A stretch of 64,000 nucleotides of DNA, from positions 1,462,001-1,526,000 of the forward strand of contig JARHVA010002128.1 of the NCBI GenBank assembly GCA_037957365.1. Reading direction: 5' to 3'. Under the pieces are notes generated by a model. It was not told where the DNA came from. It made no database searches and was given only the letters and a program-made list of their open reading frames with translations. The DNA comes from Torreya grandis (taxonomy: Eukaryota; Streptophyta; Pinopsida; Cupressales; Taxaceae). Position 1 is the first letter of the stretch. Each line of letters begins with the position of its first letter. The translations under genes were made by a program, and so were the position numbers. Below are positions 57,315-64,000 of the stretch, in pieces.

Positions 57315-57900
57315 TTCGTCTTGAAGAAACTACACTTTTTCATATTGATTAGCATTTTTTCTTCATGTAGCTTACTCAATACCATTCTCAAACATCTCAA
57401 ATGGTCTTCCTTAATTTGAATAAACACACAAATATAATACAAATACACTATCATAAAATTACCAGTGAACTCCTTAAGCACTTCATTCATCAACATCATG
57501 AAGGTACTTGGTGCATTGGTTAGCCCAAATGGCATGACTAACCACTCATAGAGTCCATCATTGGTCTTTAAGGTTTTTTCCATTCATCCCCTTATCTTAT
57601 CCTAATCTGATGGTATCCACTTTTCAAATCTATCTTGGAAAAATATGCAGCTCTACTCAAACAATCAAGTAAATCATCAATTCTAAGCAATGGGAATCTA
57701 TACCTGATAGTGATCTTATTGATTACTCTAGAGTCTGTACACATTTTCCAACTTCCATCCTTCTTAGGACTCAACACTATGGGAATAGCACAAATACTTA
57801 GAATCTCTCTTACTAATCCTTTGTTCAACAATTCTTGGACTTGGTGCTTGATTTATTCATTTTCCCTTGGGTTCATCTTATAAGCAGCCTTGTTTGGAAG
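57311..57900 (-). pseudogene. Reverse transcriptase of element CV
   Basis: [76 protein letters not shown], then after a stop KTLKTNDGLYEWLVMPFGLT, NAPSTFMMLMNEVL and the active site, which reads V-Y-L-Y-Y-I instead of Y-x-D-D: both catalytic Asp codons are Tyr. Wording is typical of chromoviruses. Dead. Confidence 0.85.
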
Positions 57901-58620
57901 ATTGATCCTAAAATCAAGTATATGTGATGTTTGATGCTTATAAATAGTGGTAATTCATTAATAAAATCATCTACTAAAATGTCAACATATTCATTTATCA
58001 TATCTTATATTTCTAGAGGTAAATCAGTTATCTTAGTGCTAGTGACTACACTTCTTGGCTTACCAATCACAGCAAAGTTTACCTCTTCCTTCTTCATTTG
58101 ATGTAAGAACTATTTTCCATTCATTAGCAGCACCTTAAAATTCTTCCCTATAGTAGAAATAGTATCTTCTTTCAAAGGTGTTAGTGTATGCTTGATCCCA
58201 TCCTTCTCAAATATGTATGTATTCTACCTTCCATCATGCATGGCCTTCTTATCAAATTGCCAGGGCCTTCCAAGAAAGATATGACACACATTCATAGGAA
58301 TAACATCACATACAATCTAATATCTATATTTTCCTATCTAAAATTCCACTTTGCATAGTTCACTTATCAAGAGTTTGTGTCCTTTTTGTATCCAAGAGAC
58401 TTGATATGGTGTAGGATGTACCTCTTTCTTCAAGCCTAGTTTCTCTACCATCTCAATAGAAATAATATTGTCTATACTCCCACTATCTATTATGACCTTG
58501 CAAAACTTTCCCTTTCTCTTACATGTAGTCCTAAACAAGTTTTTCCTTTGTGGTGATTCCATAATTTCCTTATTAGGCTTTAACAAAATTACTTTCATTA
58601 AGAGAAACTCACCTTCTTAT
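57901..58620 (-). pseudogene. Protease of element CV
   Basis: Frame 58598-58338: CKVIIDSGSIDNIISIEMVE carries an intact DSGS active site, then KLGLKKEVHPTPYQVSWIQK. Next, in the same region after stops, VCDVIPMNVCHIFLGRPWQF then DKKAMHDGR (the LGRPW block). The rest (58200-57901) is the protease-RT linker, with FVLVD-like remnants. It is in frame with the gag open stretches upstream (59702, 59231). Confidence 0.75.
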
Positions 58621-58639
58621 GGAACATCTTCATGAATTG

Positions 58640-59702
58640 TTGTTGGTCCTTCAAATTCTTCCTCACCTTAGACAACATGCACACCTATCTTATGTCTGGT
58701 AAAAGTGTTCTATGGACACTCATATGATCTATGGCCTTCATATTTGTTACAATTGAAGCATTTTCCCATGAATATTCCTCTTCCTCTTTGGTATTCTTGG
58801 TATGCCCTTCTTCCTCTTGGTGTATAGCTGCCTCTTGAGCTTTGTGAGCTACTGGCCTCTTCTTGGAATGTTTACAGTTTCCTTCTACCTCTTTGTGATC
58901 CTCTTCATCTAATGGATCTACCTCTTCCTCTTGAAAATGAAGTTTGTTTCCTTACAATCTTCTCCTCAACTTTTAAATCGAATTGGTATGCTTCTTCAAT
59001 TGTCCTGGGTATGAGAAGGCTAATCTAATCTTGGATGACAAACTTCAAACCATTAGTATACCTTTCCACCCTCTCCATATCATCCTTAATATGGTTTGAT
59101 CTTATAGTTAGCCTATAGAAATATTCAGTGTATTCCTTTACAAACATGTCCTTTTGTTTTAGATTTTGTAATTGCTTGAAAAGATTAGCTTGATAATCTA
59201 ACGGCATGAATTTACCTTTCATTTTTTCCACCTTTCTATCCTAGCTCCTGATCTTTGGCTTTCCTTTCCTCCTTTCTTCTTGCACTCCATTCCACCATAG
59301 GGATGCATGGCTCTTCAATCTAGTCATGGCATACTTGAATTTCTTATCATCTTCTTCTATTCTTTCATACTCAAAGTATTAATCTAATGCACTGATCCAA
59401 TTAATCAAGTCTTCTACGTTCAAGTTTCCTTTATGCATTGGAACCTCCACCTTTGGATTTGCATTTACCTTCATAATTTCTTTGATTGGCCTCTCTTCAG
59501 CTATCTCATCCTCTACCACATATTCATCCTCTAGTGGCTCTTCTTCTCCATCATTAACTTCTCCCATGTCAGCACCTCTCCTTTGAGCCATCTCTAGGTC
59601 TTGCAACCTATCTTGCAGGTTCCTAATCTCTTCTATTGTTATCATTTGTCTTAGTAGTCTCCTTCCACTAGCTCTACCTTTATTACTTAGTCTCATGGTC
59701 AT
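58640..59702 (-). pseudogene. gag relic of element CV with CCHC knuckle
   Basis: Starts MTMRLSNKGRASGRRLLRQM at 59702, then a coiled-coil-like EEIRNLQDRLQDLEMAQRRG and an acidic EEEPLEDEYVVEDEIAEE. The capsid core is at 59430-59030: NVEDLINWISALD, stop, YFEYERIEEDD, YAMTRLKSHASLWWNGVQEE, FMPLDYQANLFKQLQNLKQK, MFVKEYTEYFYRLTIRSNHI and RVERYTNGLKFVIQD. A Ser/Arg/Gly-rich basic part follows (58980-58800), then the knuckle CFNCNKYEGHRSYECP at about 58770-58720. Two in-frame stops. Confidence 0.8.
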
Positions 59703-59775
59703 CTTAGAATCTTACCTCTCTCTCACAAATCACATTCCTTTTCTTGTTTGTATCTTGGATTGTGCACAATCCCTT

Positions 59776-59788
59776 GGCTCTGATACCA
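59776..59788 (-). promoter_or_regulatory. Primer binding site of CV, initiator Met tRNA type
   Basis: The minus strand reads TGGTATCAGAGCC, the perfect 13-base complement of the plant initiator Met tRNA 3' end, seven bases inside the 5' LTR. It follows an ATTTTGG-type joint usual for these elements. Confidence 0.9.
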
Positions 59789-59795
59789 AAATTGG

Positions 59796-61227
59796 TGGAA
59801 ATACCTCACCTTCACTCTACTACAATACTAACAACACACTTACACACTCTTAAGACTCTTTCATACATTTAGGCTCATGACCAGATGTTGACTTGATTAT
59901 TCATAGGATAACATTGGTTTACAACATAGGATAAAACATAATAACTCATATACAAACAATAACTAACTTGATCACCCTAAATACAAACTACCTAAGCTAT
60001 TTACACCTAATTTGATACTCTTGATTGATCAAAACACACATTCTAGGCCATAAGGCCATACTTGCTTTGTTGATGGGCTCATGGGCTTGTAGCCCTGTTT
60101 TGACTAATTTCTCCACATATCTATCATGAAACCTTTTAAGTTCCAAAAAAAACATGATTTGTATACCCATTTTCTAGATGTAACATATGTGAAATTTAGA
60201 TATTGTTACTTTATACATAATATGACTTTTGGTGATTGTGACAAAACCTAATTAGGTCTCCTAAGCACCCTATTTTGGGGTTAAAAAGATATTGAGGAGG
60301 GTCTGAACCTTTTAAATCATGTGGGAGGTTTAAATTATCATTTTTCAACTATCTAAACAAGGATCATTCTTGAACTAATCCTAAACCATCATCAAACCAC
60401 CCTGTCCCTCAACCTATGCATATAAGGGCTAAAATCAAGGTTGAGTTAAAAAGAACACTTACCCATAAATTTGGACCTTGAAACTTTGGACAATGGACAT
60501 AAATTCATGGATCAATATGATTTCAATTTTTTGATATTTTTTACCATACAGGTTCTTAGATTAACAAAGCCCTAGTTAGGGCCCAGTCAACACACAAATG
60601 GAGCTACAAGACACATCTAATGGTTTCAAGATTATAAATAATTTTTTTTGATCATGTACTAGACCTCTATAAATTTCTAAGCTATCACAAAGAGGGAAAC
60701 AATCTTCTACATATTCACTGTCAACTTCTCCCTCACTGCCCCGTTTGGTTTAAAACACAGTCAACAAAAAAGTATCACCAAAAATCTTTAAAATTTGTCT
60801 TCAATCAATACCATTTTTTATTTCATCTCTCAAAAGTGTTAATACATATCTATTTCACAAATAATCCATGTATATAATCGTATCTCTCAACTTGGATACT
60901 CAAATCCTATTCTTGACTTCACACAACCAACTCCAAAAATGGAGTTAATAAAATACTAATCAAAACAAGATATTAACCACTTAATAACTCACTTAAATTA
61001 CTAGAGATCATATATAATATAACCTAAAAATTCATTTTAGTTAGGATCCACACATAATCTTGTCCTTTAGACACATTTAGGCCTTATTCGTGCTTATGAG
61101 ATACATTTTCTCAAATTTAAAAATTTGAATTGCTTATTTTGGATGGAAAACTAAATAATGCACCTAGACAACCTAGATTGAACCAAAAATAATGAAAACT
61201 CATTAAACACATGAGGATGATCCTACA
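59796..61227 (-). repeat. 5' LTR of element CV
   Basis: 1432 bp, partner of 53689-55119. In element sense it starts TGTAGGATCATCC and ends GGTATTTCCA. The near-equal length of the two LTRs shows few indels. Confidence 0.85.
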
Positions 61228-62001
61228 TAAACTTAGCTCACTTATTTATAGCTTTATTAAAATGTTCAAGATTAGCCATGACTATCCATCTTATGATTAA
61301 GATGTTTGGCCATGAACGTATTCAATCTTGCCGGTACAAGCCATAAATATTCCCATTGATATTTGGAAGGAGGGGAATTAATGAATCATGGTAGGGATTA
61401 ATTATGATATTTTTCCCATTAATATTTTATGGATGCCACCCCATTAATGATTTCATGGGATGATGCAGAATTGAACAATGAATTTCCATTAATTAGATAT
61501 TCAAAAACTTTTATGGAGTTTTTACTTAAGCTCTTGATTTGAATTAATTTGCTTAATTGGATTTACTTAATATTTTGTCATTATTTATAAATATGTTGCA
61601 CGTTTAATCAACTTGGTTCTAAATTTCATTTTACTAAGTCATAATTTATGGGAGTATAATTAGAAAAAGGTGTCAGTTGTGTATGGATAATACCCCGATC
61701 AGGGTATTATGGATGCAAAATAACATGCACATGATGTGTGTTGTTAAATTAGAAGAATTTAGTGGTCTAGGATGTCAAATTAGGTGGTCATAATTTGACT
61801 CTAAGTGATTAAAGTAAAGATAATGATCACATAAAATGCATTGCCCCATTCATGGATACATCAGTATAAATCAACACTTGTACTGGTGAGTTCAAATAAT
61901 TTAGAGTATTTTAGTGATTTTGGTATAGATTGTGTGTTTCCATAGAATATTTTTTATATTTAAAATTTTTGCATAAAAGTGATAGGAATTGGATGTCTAC
62001 A
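61228..62001 (-). repeat. T1 5' LTR, 5' part
   Basis: On the minus strand it starts TGTAGACATCCAATTCC at 62001. The stretch 61880-61780 aligns with the T2 LTR (AAGTGTTGATT, then GGGGCAATGCA, then GACCACCTAA). A TATA box, GCTATAAATAAG, lies at 61241-61252 only about 15-25 bp from the CV insertion point. A 9-bp-arm palindrome is at 61687-61710. Confidence 0.7.
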
Positions 62002-62168
62002 GAAACAACAGTTGAAAGATACTTTAATTGAAGTAATGACTAGCTTCTCCAAAGTGGATAAATACAAGGTAGTCATGGAAGATATTAAATCCACTCCATA
62101 CTAAATGGATGCTGCCCTAAAGGAGTCTATTAGCTCAAGAGATAATGTTATGGATAATATGGACATAT
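62002..62168 (+). pseudogene. Unidentified coding-like relic
   Basis: In the frame starting at 62000: QKQQLKDTLIEVMTSFSKVD, KYKVVMEDIKSTPY, stop, MDAALKESISSRDNVMDNMD, stop. The composition is charged and helical, unlike random AT-rich DNA. It starts right at the T1 border and could be part of the sequence T1 inserted into. I recognise no family; a retroelement gag is a guess. Confidence 0.25.
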
Positions 62169-63930
62169 GATAGAATTAGATGCTTAGAACACATTTATTG
62201 GAATTTAAATGCAATGTTATGTAAATAGGCTAGAGTAAATGTCATGATACATTTAGTGTGGGGTCGTGGATAATAGGGCCATCATATTCATCATAGAGGA
62301 TGAAGACATTCATAACATCATGTCGTCTCAAGCCCCTATACACACATTTCCTAGCATGGTTCAGGATATCATAGTGGACTAAAATTAATTTAAGCAATTT
62401 ATCTCACATTTAGATGGCTCTATTATTTTGATTATTAATATGCACCAGTTCATTATACTAGTCCAACTTGCACGAGAATTTCAAAATAAAAAGGTGGCCA
62501 AAATAGTGTACTTGTAACCTCCAACACTTAAAATTTAGCCATATTTTTCATGGCATCATCTTCTTCAATAGTAGTATCATCTGACTCAGCCCCACTTGCA
62601 ACACATTATTCACATCTTACTTTAGTTCCTGTAGCACACTCTATGCCTCTTCCATCTCTTTAAGTATTGTGTATTTCTCAATTTTTTAAATTTTGAATAA
62701 TTTTGAAGTAAGGAAGGCCATAAGCATTAGGCACAGGGATAGGATAGTTAAAAATACATAAAGGGTGGCCTATTTGTTATGTCAATTTATTGAAAACTTG
62801 GTAAGGTCAATATATTGGTATGCTACTTAATTGAAAACTTGAAAGGAAAACTAAGTAGTGCACAAGATGTAAAAACTAGTAAATGGTCCCTAGAATGATT
62901 ACGCAAGTAGTTTTTTTTGGACTGACGCTTCTATGTAGGTGATTCTAATAGCTCAACACTAGGCACACTACTACAATTTTTTTAGGAATGAGACAACTTT
63001 TAAGTCTGAGAAAGTGTTGGTAGTGGACTTAGGGTTATAAAATCATAGAGTAAATGCATGATAAGTGTGCGATGTATAACATTACTTATAATGTATATTA
63101 TTTTGTATGTATTTGGCCTATGTATATACATAAAAATACTATAAATATGAAAATAATCCTTTAAAGGAATAAGTGAAAGGTTAAAATGTGAATTGGCAGA
63201 GATTATAAGTCTATAAATAGTAATCAAATGTAAATGAAAACAATCCTAAATGATTTGAGATTAATATAGAGATCAACTCATGGTTACTCAAATGTTTTTT
63301 TTCTTGATCCGTGTGTACTCATATTATGTTATTTTTAATCTATTTAATCATAAAATAATAATGAATTTGTTTTACACTTAAGTATATGTTTATATGGATA
63401 ATCGTTAAAACTAAACAGAATGAATGTTCTATTTGTTTTAAAATTGTGTCTAAGTTCCAAACATGTGTTCTAATTTACCCAATAAAAAACATTAACATGT
63501 TCTGATAATTTTTCCAGTAACCTCTACTAACATGACCCTATTTGGACAACCCTACCCCCACTATTGTCTAGTTCTGCTAGTAGCATCCTCTTACAAATTA
63601 ATAGCTAGTTGATCAAATTTAAATTCATGTAATGGGTCATCTTGAAATTTTAGTGAGACCCATCTGAATGAATTACCAAAATATCACTGTAAAGCCACAT
63701 TTCAAACCATTATTCACATGGGAAGCTTCCATATTTAAAAACATTAGAATTCTAGTTGTACATTGAGAGTAAATTCCCTATTTCTTCCAATTCTAAATAT
63801 ATACAGCTCAAGTAGCCCTCACCTAAAGTATAGGTATATTTCGAAGGTCACAAGTCAAGACTGAATCACTCAATCACATCAAATTTTCACTAGCATCCAG
63901 CATTACACTAGTCTCTCTCACACACCACTA
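62169..63930. other. Stretch without recognisable features
   Basis: AT-rich sequence outside T1. No domain, LTR or tRNA recognised on either strand. The minus-strand open frame 63000-63227 looks random (hydrophobic, Ile/Tyr-rich). Some short phrases at about 62270-62480 could be a coding relic, but I cannot name it. Confidence 0.5.
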
Positions 63931-63936
63931 TAGCAT

Positions 63937-64000
63937 GAGAAAACTATATGGAGTTTTATTCCTCTTTAGAGTATTGTTATATAGGTAGTGGTCAACATAG
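63937..64000 (+). repeat. Possible O/I-family LTR remnant at the window edge
   Basis: GAGTTTTATTCCTCTTTAGA followed by GTATTGTTATATAGGTAGTG matches the conserved block of LTRs A-D (ATCCCTCTTTAGAGTATTGG then TAGGTA-GCAGTG). A weak resemblance extends leftward to about 63880. The window ends inside it. Confidence 0.4.

Larger units (their letters stand above)
53689..61227 (-). mobile_element. Element CV: chromodomain-bearing gypsy element (chromovirus)
   Basis: 7.5-kb minus-strand element with LTRs of 1431 and 1432 bp, an initiator-Met-tRNA primer binding site, gag with a CCHC knuckle, protease, RT, RNase H, integrase and a carboxy-terminal chromodomain. Gag and RT wording (FKTNDGLYEWLVMPFGL, HLRCLRMVL) is that of plant Reina/Galadriel-type chromoviruses; the exact clade is not decided. 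All pol domains have stops or shifts. By eye the LTRs differ at about 8 in 100 over the first 120 bases. Flanks TTTAG and TAAAC do not match, so no TSD is recognised. Confidence 0.85.

Noticed and set aside
53684..61232. A target-site duplication for CV
   Set aside because: Flanks TTTAG and TAAAC do not match in either alignment tried.
1..64000. tRNA, rRNA, or cellular protein genes
   Set aside because: None seen on either strand; all recognisable coding sequence belongs to retrotransposons.

Overview
This window is plant repeat DNA. It shows no cellular gene, tRNA or rRNA that I can support. Nearly all of it is decayed Ty3/gypsy LTR retrotransposons nested inside one another. The sequence is AT-rich, CG dinucleotides look scarce, and the coding relics are full of in-frame stops, as expected of old methylated heterochromatin in a large plant genome. 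The domain content (Tat/Ogre-like elements with an extra archaeal-type RNase H, plus a chromovirus) fits a seed plant. A gymnosperm is my best guess, by inference only.

Nesting, worked out from LTR pairs, target-site duplications (TSDs) and reading frames, with my own labels. T1 (minus strand, Tat-like, oldest) supplies 5826-8415, 50868-53688 and 61228-62001. E (minus strand, gag plus leader, 1-5825) lies to its left and runs off the window. O (plus, LTRs 8416-9615 and 49698-50867) is inserted in T1 with TSD CTCTT/TTCTT. I (plus, LTRs 9668-10861 and 26391-27007 joined to 43558-44104) is inserted in the leader of O with a perfect TSD, CCTAG. R (minus, LTRs 12242-14177 and 20219-22153) is inserted in the gag of I. 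T2 (plus, 27008-43552, Tat/Ogre-like, 16.5 kb) is inserted in the 3' LTR of I with TSD GTATG. CV (minus, 53689-61227, chromodomain element) is inserted in the 5' LTR of T1. Nesting is therefore four deep: T1 > O > I > R and T2.

Functionally, T2, R and CV are or were autonomous, since gag, protease, RT, RNase H and integrase are all recognisable. O and I carry only gag and protease followed by about 3 kb of non-coding DNA, so they would have needed pol from another element. R is unusual because its archaeal-type RNase H lies before the RT, whereas T2 in the same window has it after the gypsy RNase H.

The most interesting signals are in non-coding DNA. The 3' regions of I/O and T2 consist of short diverged units, each able to form a small hairpin, with arms that change in step between units while the loop is kept. 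The U3 of R has about 13 G-box/ABRE-like motifs upstream of a clear TATA box. The O/I leader repeats an AAACCCTAG (telobox-like) unit. From 62002 to 64000 I see only weak relics.
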